This document shows positions 1 to 5,750 of a DNA stretch of 10,680 nt, in pieces. Both the position numbers and the translations under genes were made by a program. A model generated the notes under the pieces. That model did not search any database, had not been told where the DNA came from, and was given only the letters and a program-made list of their open reading frames with translations. The number at the start of each line of letters is the position of its first letter. Position 1 is the stretch's first letter. Source of the DNA: an uncultured Collinsella sp. (GTDB lineage Bacteria > Actinomycetota > Coriobacteriia > Coriobacteriales > Coriobacteriaceae); NCBI GenBank assembly GCA_958423535.1, contig CATZRJ010000048.1, positions 1 to 10,680 on the forward strand, read 5' to 3'.

Positions 1-50
1 TTCCGCAGCCCACACTACATTCCCGTAAAGAACCCGCAACCTTTAACCCA

Positions 51-117
51 CTCATTGGGGACAGACTTAAATGAGTGCCCGCTCATTGGGTACTCATTTA
101 AGTCTGTCCCCAATGAG
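51..117. repeat. Perfect 26-bp intergenic palindrome with GGGACAG core
   Basis: Positions 51-76 and 92-117 are exact reverse complements (26 bp). The 15-nt spacer can add four more pairs (77-80 with 88-91, one of them G-T), leaving a 7-nt loop. Each arm carries the core GGGGACAG or its complement. The short string CTCATTGGG occurs at the arm start and again inside the spacer. There is no U-tract on either side, so this does not look like a normal terminator. It resembles REP-like or RAYT/IS200-associated palindromes; that assignment is inference, since no transposase gene is in the window. Nothing recognisable lies in positions 1-50. Confidence 0.85.
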
Positions 118-151
118 CACCCAACCCCCCTTGTTGAGCACAAGTCAGCGA

Positions 152-250
152 AAACCCGTACACGCGAGCAAGGTGACGTGAAATGAAAGGGCGCAGACCT
201 TATGGTCGCGCCCTTGAAATTGAACGTCAGATTGCCGCGTGTACGGGTTT
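152..250. repeat. 99-nt imperfect foldback with 15-bp terminal inverted repeats
   Basis: Positions 152-166 pair perfectly with 236-250 (15 bp). Inward, 168-171 pair with 232-235, then 174-179 with 224-229 (TGACGT/ACGTCA). After a small internal loop, 187-199 pair with 204-215 around a TTAT loop. The whole element therefore folds as one long interrupted hairpin. It lies downstream of the yqeY stop. It could be a small MITE-like element, a structured 3' UTR or a non-coding RNA. The apical part works as a terminator candidate for minus-strand transcripts and is listed separately. Confidence 0.7.
180..215 (-). terminator. Probable intrinsic terminator after the foldase-yqeY unit
   Basis: On the minus strand an AAGGGCGCGACC arm (204-215) pairs with GGTCTGCGCCCTT (187-199), with one bulged base (position 195) and an ATAA loop. 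It is followed by TTTCATTT. The GC-rich stem plus U-rich tail, about 80-110 nt beyond the yqeY stop and with no gene between, suits a rho-independent terminator. The U-tract is interrupted, so efficiency may be moderate. Confidence 0.65.
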
Positions 251-263
251 GCGGCGTCGGGCC

Positions 264-291
264 GTTACGCGGTTTGGTAAAACCGCGTAAC
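264..291. other. Perfect 12-bp hairpin directly after yqeY
   Basis: GTTACGCGGTTT (264-275) is the exact reverse complement of 280-291, with a GGTA loop. It begins three bases beyond the yqeY stop codon. There is no U-tract on the minus strand, so it is more likely a 3'-end stabiliser or part of the structured 3' region than a classical terminator. Its function is unknown. Confidence 0.6.
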
Positions 292-294
292 AAA

Positions 295-738
295 TTACGC
301 GAGCTTTGCGCCGACGATCTTTGCCGCGGCAGGCTTATCAAAGTTACCGCCGGTGGCCTTGCCGAGTGCTCCCATGACCTGGCCCATCTGCTTCTTGGAC
401 GTGGCGCCCAGCTCGGCGATGACCTGCTCGATCAGAGCCTCGAGCTCCTCGCCCGAAACCTGTGCGGGCAGCAGGCTCTCCAGAATCTTGACCTGCTCGG
501 TCAGGTTGTCGGTACGGTCTTGGTCGGTACCGGCCTTAATGGACATCTCCAGCGTCTCGCTCGTCTGCTTAATCAGACGCTTGATCATGCTGTTGACGTC
601 TTCCTCGGTCACGTCGCGGCGCTCGTTAACCTCGATATTCTTCACCTCGGCCTTGACCTGGCGGATGATGGACAGGCGAACCTTATCCTTGGCCTTCATG
701 GCGGCGATCATTTCCTGCTGCAGCTCTTCGTTGGTCAT
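295..738 (-). CDS. yqeY: GatB/YqeY domain protein
   Basis: This 147-residue cytoplasmic protein has the length and pattern of the YqeY family: a helical N-terminal half (MTNEELQQEMIAAMKAKDK) with a typical VRLSIIRQVKAEVKN segment, then a C-terminal region (QMGQVMGALGKATGG) related to the tail domain of the GatB subunit of tRNA-dependent amidotransferase. In GatB this domain helps hold tRNA; the role of free-standing YqeY is not settled. The ATG at 738 is preferred because GAGGAGG (747-753) lies 8 nt upstream. A TTG six bases further upstream would sit only 2 nt from that site. It is 54 nt downstream of the foldase stop and probably co-transcribed with it. Family assignment is confident, precise function is not. 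Confidence 0.93.
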   Translation of the reverse strand: MTNEELQQEMIAAMKAKDKVRLSIIRQVKAEVKNIEVNERRDVTEEDVNSMIKRLIKQTSETLEMSIKAGTDQDRTDNLTEQVKILESLLPAQVSGEELEALIEQVIAELGATSKKQMGQVMGALGKATGGNFDKPAAAKIVGAKLA

Positions 739-746
739 CTGCAAAT

Positions 747-753
747 CCTCCTC
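747..753 (-). promoter_or_regulatory. Ribosome binding site of yqeY
   Basis: The minus strand reads GAGGAGG 8 nt before the ATG at 738. This spacing decides for that ATG over the TTG at 744. Confidence 0.75.
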
Positions 754-761
754 AATAGCGT

Positions 762-787
762 GGGCGGCGCTCGCATGAGCACCGCCC
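762..787 (-). other. Stem-loop between the foldase stop and yqeY
   Basis: Positions 762-772 pair with 777-787 over 11 positions (10 Watson-Crick and one G-U on the minus-strand RNA) around a 4-nt loop. It fills most of the 54-nt gap between the two genes and ends 8 nt before the yqeY Shine-Dalgarno. No U-tract follows, so it may modulate processing, mRNA stability or yqeY translation rather than terminate transcription. Confidence 0.55.
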
Positions 788-792
788 CATGA

Positions 793-2016
793 TTACTCAG
801 TCGTCGACGAATCGTCGGTCGAACTCTTGGTGACGCCCTTCAGACTCACGTTATAGGGCACGTCCTTGGGCATGGGGTTGACGGTGATGTCGGCGTCCTT
901 CTTGTACTGTTCCAGCCACTCGCTGTATGCAGTACTGGCCGCCTGCGTCTTCACCACGTTGGAAACATACTTCTTGATGTCCTTGGGCACCTGCTTGATG
1001 TCATCGACCTGGCTATCGACATGGAAGTAGTCGGTGCACTTGATGACATGGTAACCGTACGTCGACTCAACCACGTCGCTCACATCGCCCTTGCTGAGGC
1101 CCTCGAGCGCCGTCTGATAGCTGTCGACGAAGGTAGTGAGCTTATCCCAACCCACATCGCCCTTCTTCTCCTTGGAGCCAGTGTCGTCGGAATACTGCTC
1201 CACGGCGTCCTCAAAGCTCAGCTCGCCGGAGTTGATCTTGTCCAGGCACTCCTGTGCCTTGGCCTTGGCGGCGGCCTTGTCCTCGTCAGATGCGTCGGAA
1301 TCGACCTTGATCAGGATGTTCGACGAGCGGCGGGCATCGTTGTAGTTAGACAGATTCTCGTTGATGTAATCGACGATCTCGCTGTCCTTGGGCTTGCTGG
1401 TGGGCGCCACGGCATCCTTAAGCTTTTGCTGTGCCAGGCTCTCCTTGAGCGAGTCCTTGTAGGTGTCCTCGGTATAGCCGTAGGTCTTAAGGGTCTTCTT
1501 AAAGGTCTTGGCACCGCCCGCGCTCTTGCACGCGTCCTTCCATGCCTTCTCGACCTCCTCGTCCGACACCGTCACGCCGTTTTCCTTCTGCGCCTGCTGA
1601 AGCAGAATCTGCTGCGTGTAGGAATCGATGAGCTGCTTGCGGTACTTTTTGGGTGTGAGGTCGTTGTCGACCAGATACTGCGCCCAGTCCTTGTCCTTGG
1701 TGTAGCCATAGGACGTGCGCATGCTCATGATCTGCTTGGTCACGGTGTCCTCGGTGAGGTTGGTGCCGTTGATGGTAGCGGCGACACCACCGGTGAGCTT
1801 ATAGCCCGAGTTGGTGCTTTCGGTCTGCGACATCAGGCCGGAGCACGCCATGGCCGAGACGGAAAGCAGCATTGCCAGCACGCCGATAACCACCAGGACG
1901 ATCTTGACGGTCTTAGACACGTACGTCTTGCGCTGCTTCTTACGAGAGCTGGAGGCAGCGCGAGCCTGCTGCTCGGGCGTCGGCGCGGCCTCGGAGTTCT
2001 TTTTCTTGTTTGCCAT
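793..2016 (-). CDS. Membrane-anchored SurA/PrsA-like peptidylprolyl isomerase
   Basis: This 407-residue protein probably acts outside the membrane as a foldase for secreted proteins. Residues 1-36 are cytoplasmic and rich in Lys, Arg and Gln, and a single membrane segment spans about 37-57. A SurA-N-like chaperone region (about 77-200) begins with AATINGTNLTEDTV. A parvulin domain (about 228-330) contains SSNILIKV, KKGDVGW and STYGYHVIKC. The tail is rich in Ser, Thr and Asp. The first His usual in parvulins (xHILV) is Asn233 here, while the later His (GYHVIK) is kept, so isomerase activity may be reduced. Cys58 follows VSAMA, a poor lipobox, and the long N-terminus favours a membrane anchor over a lipoprotein. 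The ATG at 2016 has GAAAGG 7 nt upstream. yqeY follows 54 nt downstream. Confidence 0.9.
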   Translation of the reverse strand: MANKKKNSEAAPTPEQQARAASSSRKKQRKTYVSKTVKIVLVVIGVLAMLLSVSAMACSGLMSQTESTNSGYKLTGGVAATINGTNLTEDTVTKQIMSMRTSYGYTKDKDWAQYLVDNDLTPKKYRKQLIDSYTQQILLQQAQKENGVTVSDEEVEKAWKDACKSAGGAKTFKKTLKTYGYTEDTYKDSLKESLAQQKLKDAVAPTSKPKDSEIVDYINENLSNYNDARRSSNILIKVDSDASDEDKAAAKAKAQECLDKINSGELSFEDAVEQYSDDTGSKEKKGDVGWDKLTTFVDSYQTALEGLSKGDVSDVVESTYGYHVIKCTDYFHVDSQVDDIKQVPKDIKKYVSNVVKTQAASTAYSEWLEQYKKDADITVNPMPKDVPYNVSLKGVTKSSTDDSSTTE

Positions 2017-2054
2017 AGTTGGCCTTTCGCATCACGAATCGAACAAACGCCATT

Positions 2055-2203
2055 GTGTCACAACGCGGCCCCCGCGACACACCTGGTGTATGGGGGACAG
2101 GTTAATCTGCACCATTTTGGTGCAAAGGGAGGCTGTTCTGGCTGTTGGCAGTTAGGGACATTCCCCAAGCGCCGGCAGAAAAGGAATGTCCCCAAATGCC
2201 GGC
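2055..2203. repeat. Cluster of short palindromes between EIIA and foldase genes
   Basis: The 198-bp gap 2017-2214 holds several inverted repeats. CGCGG/CCGCG lies at 2064-2076 and ACACC/GGTGT at 2079-2089. A GGGACAGGTT arm at 2094-2103 leads into the palindrome TGCACCA/TGGTGCA (2108-2124). GGGACATTCC at 2155-2164 pairs with 2183-2192, and GCCGGC occurs at 2171-2176 and again at 2198-2203. The 2094-2124 part shares the GGGACAG core of the palindrome at 51-117 but lacks the returning outer arm, as if truncated. Any foldase promoter or EIIA terminator must lie here, but I cannot pick a convincing -35/-10 pair or U-tract. Confidence 0.6.
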
Positions 2204-2214
2204 TTAGCTCCACC

Positions 2215-2682
2215 TTAAAAGTGACGGCGGATGGCGTCGACCATGCCTTGGCATGTGGTCTGGCCGAGCACATCGGCTGCGGCGTCGGCATCCATAAAGA
2301 TATTCATAAGCGCTTGCAGGGCCTCGACCTGGCCGCCCGGCTCGGCAATGCCCAGATTGATAATGATCTGCGCGGGCACGGGGGCGCCCATGCCCGCCAT
2401 AGCATTGAACGTGACGGGCGCGGCGGGCTTTATCACCGCGATATAGGGCTTAGCCACAAACCCCGGATCGGTGTGCGGGATGGCGATGTTTGCCGCCGGC
2501 ATGGCGAGACCCGTGGGATAGGCGTTCTCGCGCGTGCGGACGGCGTCAAGCCAACCAGACGCAATGTAGCCACGCGGTGCAAGCTCGCCCTCGAGCCGCG
2601 CAAACACCTCATCCGGCGTCGCGCACTCCCAATCAAAAAACACCAGCTCAGGCGAGAATAGCATCTCGGCGTTATCCGCCAT
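2215..2682 (-). CDS. PTS EIIA component (fructose/mannitol-type fold, galactitol IIA-like)
   Basis: This 155-residue cytoplasmic protein matches the PTS EIIA type-2 family in length and motifs. In the phosphotransferase system such a domain accepts phosphate from HPr on a His and passes it to EIIB. The likely phosphorylated residue is His70 in NIAIPHTD, preceded by the family-typical YPTGL and followed by KPYIAV and PVTFNAMAGMG. This pattern is closest to galactitol-type IIA proteins. The ATG at 2682 is chosen because GGAGG (2688-2692) lies 5 nt upstream; the open frame continues to 2745 without a better site. No EIIB or EIIC gene is adjacent, so it either works with a transporter encoded elsewhere or has a regulatory role. 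It lies 65 nt downstream of the toxin gene. Confidence 0.87.
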   Translation of the reverse strand: MADNAEMLFSPELVFFDWECATPDEVFARLEGELAPRGYIASGWLDAVRTRENAYPTGLAMPAANIAIPHTDPGFVAKPYIAVIKPAAPVTFNAMAGMGAPVPAQIIINLGIAEPGGQVEALQALMNIFMDADAAADVLGQTTCQGMVDAIRRHF

Positions 2683-2687
2683 ACCGT

Positions 2688-2692
2688 CCTCC
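2688..2692 (-). promoter_or_regulatory. Ribosome binding site of the EIIA gene
   Basis: The minus strand reads GGAGG 5 nt before the ATG at 2682. It selects that start over in-frame ATGs at 2721 and 2745, which lack comparable sites. Confidence 0.75.
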
Positions 2693-2747
2693 AAAGTTGC
2701 ATGAGGTTCACAATGTCCCATATGATAGCGAAACGAGACAGGCAAGG

Positions 2748-3215
2748 TTAGTCGAGGATCTCAATCATATCGAGTGCGCGGGCAGGCGTCAGGCAAACTT
2801 CGGGCATCGCCTCCAGCATACGGCGGTCACTCGTGACCACGTAGTCAACATCTGCCGTCTCGCCCGAAGCGATGATGAGGTTGTCTTCAAGATCCGACAT
2901 GTGTTTGCCAAGCATGCGCGCCATCTCGCACTCTGCCAACGAAAGCGGAGAGGCAGTTGCCACCTGCATCATGTGCTCAATGCAAGCCCATGACGCCGAG
3001 GCAAACGACGCGTTAATCCCATTCACATTCCGCCTGGCTAGTCGCCGAGGCAAAATATAGAACACGTCCTTTGCCGTCGTTGGCGCATACAGAAGGTCGA
3101 TCTTTCCTGCCTCGGCCAGTTCAATCAATCTCTTCGCTTCGTCGAACGCCCCCTCTTGCAGGTAATAATCGAGCCAAACGTTCGTATCTACCAAGAGATG
3201 CTTTGCCTCAATCAT
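2748..3215 (-). CDS. PIN-domain ribonuclease toxin (VapC-like)
   Basis: This 155-residue protein is the toxin of a type II toxin-antitoxin pair. PIN-domain toxins are metal-dependent RNases that usually cut tRNA or rRNA. The first acidic residue is Asp10 in LLVDTNVWLDYY. The C-terminal cluster is SDLEDNLIIASGE (Asp108, Glu110, Asp111) with Asp130 in VVTSDRRM. The organisation resembles the PIN_3 type. The ATG at 3215 overlaps the antitoxin stop in an ATGA arrangement, with GAGG about 10 nt upstream, so translation is probably coupled. A TTG at 3221 is a possible but weaker start. The active-site acids appear intact. The RNA target cannot be told from sequence. Confidence 0.88.
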   Translation of the reverse strand: MIEAKHLLVDTNVWLDYYLQEGAFDEAKRLIELAEAGKIDLLYAPTTAKDVFYILPRRLARRNVNGINASFASASWACIEHMMQVATASPLSLAECEMARMLGKHMSDLEDNLIIASGETADVDYVVTSDRRMLEAMPEVCLTPARALDMIEILD

Positions 3216-3556
3216 CGGCAATTCGCCTCAATGTCAGCAATCATCGCTTCATACATATCATCCCGTACGGCATCCCAGTCTTCCGCAGATGATCCAGCTG
3301 GCGCAAAATCCGAAGCACGTAGCCCCAACGAAGAAAAAGCTAGGCCACACCCCTGCTCGGCCAGACTCTCCGCACGGGGCGCCTCGCGCTTATCCGCCAC
3401 CATAAATCCCGGCAACGTTTGATGCTCGACGAGATAAGCCCAAAGCGCACGAATGGCATCGCTCGGCCCCAATCCATTGCGAGTTAGGACTGCATCGCCA
3501 CCAGCTTTGAGCATAGGGTCGATTCGCGTGTTGAGCTGCACCGTTGCTGTACCCAT
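3212..3556 (-). CDS. RelB/DinJ-family antitoxin
   Basis: This 114-residue protein is encoded just before the PIN toxin and overlaps it by 4 nt. The N-terminal half (residues about 4-50: ATVQLNTRID, then VLTRNGLGPSDAIRALW, then TLPGF) has the ribbon-helix-helix pattern of RelB/DinJ antitoxins. The basic strand would bind DNA as a dimer. The more acidic C-terminal half (about 60-114) would wrap the toxin. The ATG at 3556 has AGAGGAG about 5 nt upstream. Antitoxins of this family normally repress their own promoter together with the toxin, and a small palindrome overlaps the predicted -10. RelB-type antitoxins are better known with RelE-fold toxins, so pairing with a PIN toxin is notable. Confidence 0.86.
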   Translation of the reverse strand: MGTATVQLNTRIDPMLKAGGDAVLTRNGLGPSDAIRALWAYLVEHQTLPGFMVADKREAPRAESLAEQGCGLAFSSLGLRASDFAPAGSSAEDWDAVRDDMYEAMIADIEANCR

Positions 3557-3573
3557 AGCGGCTCCTCTCTACT

Positions 3574-3608
3574 TGCTAGCAGTATAGCAGACATAAAAGG
3601 CCACGCAA
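3574..3608 (-). promoter_or_regulatory. Extended -10 promoter and candidate operator of the toxin-antitoxin operon
   Basis: On the minus strand TGCTATACT (3581-3589) is a good extended -10 box. TTGCGT at 3603-3608, 16 nt upstream of the TATACT hexamer, is a weak -35. The predicted start of transcription is near 3574, giving an 18-nt leader to the antitoxin ATG. The 8-bp palindrome TGCTAGCA (3574-3581) overlaps the -10 end and the start point, a suitable place for autorepression by a ribbon-helix-helix antitoxin. Operator function is inference. Confidence 0.6.
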
Positions 3609-3638
3609 AAGGGCCCTGCCACACGCGGACGAGGCCCT
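3607..3638 (-). terminator. Weak terminator-like hairpin upstream of the antitoxin promoter
   Basis: On the minus strand AGGGCC (3633-3638) pairs with GGCCCT (3610-3615) across a 17-nt loop, followed by TTT. It could act as a second terminator behind the strong one at 3705-3752 and insulate the toxin-antitoxin promoter from purine-operon read-through. The long loop makes this uncertain. Confidence 0.35.
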
Positions 3639-3704
3639 ATCGGATTTCTTGGGATGGAAATGACACACGTCACGTTATCCAGAGTCCAAAATCAAAGGGG
3701 TGAT

Positions 3705-3752
3705 AAAAGCTGATTGGGGCACATGTGATTCCATATGCCCCAATCAGCTTTT
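3705..3752. terminator. Strong bidirectional rho-independent terminator of the pur operon
   Basis: Positions 3705-3721 and 3736-3752 are exact reverse complements (17 bp) around a 14-nt loop. The stem is GC-rich at its top and runs into an A-tract on one side and a T-tract on the other (TTTT within the stem, one further T on the plus strand). It lies 38 nt beyond the purN stop, so it should end the leftward purF-purM-purN transcript. The symmetry would also stop plus-strand transcription. Confidence 0.88.
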
Positions 3753-3790
3753 TGATAGTTTACGTTGTAAGGAAAACCGAGCGAATCCTT

Positions 3791-4498
3791 TTACGCACGA
3801 TGGCGGGGCGCATCAATTGCGACCTTGCCGCTCTCCAGCACGTGGACGCGACCGTCAGCGAGCATCTGAACTACCTCGGGATACAGCACGTGCTCAATCG
3901 CGTGGATATGCTCCTCGAGCGTGTCGACGTCCCAGCCCTCCTCGACGGCCAGCGCGCGCTGGGCGATGATGGGGCCATTGTCGTAGATCTCGTTGGCAAA
4001 ATGCACGGTCACACCGGTCACCTTGACGCCGCGCGCAAAAGCATCGTCGATCGCATGCGCGCCGGTAAAGCTCGGCAGCAGCGCCGGATGCAAGTTGACC
4101 ACGCGGTTGGGAAACGCCGCCAGCAGCGGCGTATGCACCATGCGCATGTAGCCGGCCATGACCACATACTCGCAGCCGCGCTCGAGCAGCTCGTGCGCGA
4201 TGATCTCGTCGGCGGCGATGGGATCAGCATAGACATCCTTGGATAGCGTAAGCGTCTGGATGCCCGCGCGCTCTGCACGCTGCAAACCCTTGGCCGAAGG
4301 ACGACTCGACACCACAAGCTCAATCGAAGCATTGAGATTGCCAGCGGCGATCAGGTCGATCAGCGCCTGCAGGTTGGTACCCGAACCGCTGATGAGCACA
4401 CCGATCTTGAGCGGCTCGGCCGTATCGGTGCCGGTCGGACGGGTATAGGGCACAAAGCCCAGGCTCTCGGCGGCAGCCATCTGCTCGTTAGCGCTCAT
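3791..4498 (-). CDS. purN: Phosphoribosylglycinamide formyltransferase (GAR transformylase)
   Basis: PurN transfers a formyl group from 10-formyltetrahydrofolate to GAR, the third step of IMP synthesis, in the cytoplasm. The core begins at about residue 30 with LKIGVLISGSGTNLQAL (phosphate-binding loop). It continues with RVVNLHPALLPSF, which holds the catalytic Asn and His, and VTGVTVHFANEIYDNGP, which holds the catalytic Asp. With the ATG at 4498 the protein has 235 residues, longer than the usual 190-210 because of about 29 extra N-terminal residues. An ATG at 4480 is an alternative. The chosen start overlaps the end of purM by 11 nt, which suggests coupled translation. A strong terminator follows. 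Confidence 0.94.
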   Translation of the reverse strand: MSANEQMAAAESLGFVPYTRPTGTDTAEPLKIGVLISGSGTNLQALIDLIAAGNLNASIELVVSSRPSAKGLQRAERAGIQTLTLSKDVYADPIAADEIIAHELLERGCEYVVMAGYMRMVHTPLLAAFPNRVVNLHPALLPSFTGAHAIDDAFARGVKVTGVTVHFANEIYDNGPIIAQRALAVEEGWDVDTLEEHIHAIEHVLYPEVVQMLADGRVHVLESGKVAIDAPRHRA

Positions 4499-5591
4499 CG
4501 GAGTACACGACCTTACCGGAACCCTCGACGCACTCGCCCACACGGAACGGCTTCTCGCCCAGCCCGACCAGGGCCTCGGTAACCGCGGCCTCGTCCTCGG
4601 GGGCGACGATCAGGCACAGGCCAACGCCCATGTTGAAGGTCTTGCATGCCTCGTTGGGGGCGAGCTCGGCCTGGCGCGACACGTAGGTGATAACGGGCGG
4701 AACGTCCCAACCCATCTCGACGCCGTTGCGAGTGACCACGGCGTCGACGTCGTCGGCAAGCGCGCGGTTGAGGTTCTCGGTGATGCCGCCGCCGGTGATG
4801 TGGGCAATGGCGTGCACCGGAGCGCCACCGCGCAGCAGCTCAAGAACCGGCTTGACGTAGATGCGCGTGGGGGCCAGCAGAGCGTCGGCCAGCGATGCGC
4901 CGCCGAGCTCCTCGAGCGGGCGGCTCAGCTCCTCGGCCTTAGCGGCGGCCTCGGGCGTGCCCGGCTTGATGCCGTCGACGCCGATGACCTTACGCACCAG
5001 CGAGTAGCCATTGGAGTGCACGCCGGTGGAAGGCAGGCCCAGAATCACGTCGCCGGGGCGGACGTTCGCGGGGTCGAGCATCTTGGGACGGTCGACAACG
5101 CCCACGGTAAAGCCGGCGAGGTCGTAGTCGGCGGGAGCCATAACGCCGGGGTGCTCGGCCATCTCGCCGCCCACGAGCGCGCAGCCCGCGAGCTTGCAGC
5201 CGTCGGCCACGCCCTTGATGATCTTTGCCATGTGCTCGGCCTCAATGTGGCCGATGGCGACGTAGTCCAGGAAGAACAGCGGCTCGGCGCCCGAAGCCAA
5301 AATGTCGTTGACGCACATGGCGACCAGATCCTGGCCCACCGTCTCGTGACGGTCCATGATCTGGGCGAGCACGAGTTTGGTGCCCACGCCGTCGGTACCG
5401 CTGATCAGAATCGGGTCTTCCATATCCTTAAGCGCGGCAGCCGAGAACAGGCCACCAAAGCCACCGATACCGCCGATGACCTCGGGACGGTTGGTGTCCT
5501 TAACCATTTGCTTAATAGCGTCGACGGCGCGGCCGCCCTCGGCGGTATCGACGCCGGCATCCTCATACGTCACATGCTTGCTGTCGCTCAT
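4488..5591 (-). CDS. purM: Phosphoribosylformylglycinamidine cyclo-ligase (AIR synthetase)
   Basis: PurM closes the imidazole ring, turning FGAM into AIR with ATP, the fifth step of purine synthesis. The 367-residue protein has the expected length and family signatures: YEDAGVDTAEGG near the N-terminus, the glycine-rich ISGTDGVGTKL (about 63-73), CVNDILASGAEPLFFLDY (about 93-110), a GGEMAEHPG segment and LPSTGVHSNGYSL in the second domain. The ATG at 5591 is preceded by GAGAGGAAGG. It is the middle gene of purF-purM-purN. The 156-nt gap to purF is unusually wide for an operon and contains a palindrome remnant, while the 3' end overlaps purN. Confidence 0.96.
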   Translation of the reverse strand: MSDSKHVTYEDAGVDTAEGGRAVDAIKQMVKDTNRPEVIGGIGGFGGLFSAAALKDMEDPILISGTDGVGTKLVLAQIMDRHETVGQDLVAMCVNDILASGAEPLFFLDYVAIGHIEAEHMAKIIKGVADGCKLAGCALVGGEMAEHPGVMAPADYDLAGFTVGVVDRPKMLDPANVRPGDVILGLPSTGVHSNGYSLVRKVIGVDGIKPGTPEAAAKAEELSRPLEELGGASLADALLAPTRIYVKPVLELLRGGAPVHAIAHITGGGITENLNRALADDVDAVVTRNGVEMGWDVPPVITYVSRQAELAPNEACKTFNMGVGLCLIVAPEDEAAVTEALVGLGEKPFRVGECVEGSGKVVYSDER

Positions 5592-5707
5592 CTGAGCCTT
5601 CCTCTCCCACTACCGCTTGACGCACAGACGCCAAACGGTGCTCATAGTTGCCCTCGATTCGGCACGCATCCTGGCAACGCGCGCCGCTCAATCAACAAAA
5701 CAGCAGG

Positions 5708-5750
5708 TAAAACCTACCAAAATAAACCTGTCCCTAAATGGAAGGTTTTA
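5708..5750. repeat. Half-palindrome remnant in the purF-purM gap
   Basis: The gap of 156 bp between the purF stop and purM start contains AACCTGTCCC (5725-5734). This is the complement of the GGGACAGGTT found at 2094-2103 and shares the core of the palindrome at 51-117. It is enclosed by an 8-bp inverted repeat, TAAAACCT at 5708-5715 and AGGTTTTA at 5743-5750, the latter running into the purF stop codon. On the minus strand the weak hairpin AGGT-TTT-ACCT is followed by GTTTTG, so partial termination is possible. I see nothing else in the gap apart from the purM Shine-Dalgarno. Confidence 0.45.

Noticed and set aside
51..250. CRISPR array, because of repeated CTCATTGGG strings and nested repeats
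   Set aside because: Repeats are inverted rather than direct, spacing is irregular and there are no repeat-spacer units or cas genes.
1840..1860. Possible lipobox (VSAMAC) in the foldase
   Set aside because: The residue pattern before Cys58 does not fit a normal lipobox and the N-terminal tail before the hydrophobic segment is unusually long, so I treat the segment as a membrane anchor.
1021..2661. Very long open frame on the plus strand opposite the foldase and EIIA genes
   Set aside because: It lies antisense to two well-supported genes, runs through their intergenic palindromes and gives a His/Leu/Arg/Gly-rich sequence typical of reverse frames in high-GC DNA.
2683..2745. Longer EIIA product starting at the ATG at 2745
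   Set aside because: The extra 21 residues do not resemble the family start, and the GGAGG site fits the ATG at 2682.
3670..3685. Short palindrome around TGACACACGTCA as an operator
   Set aside because: Only four paired bases on each side; this is expected by chance and no gene start is close.
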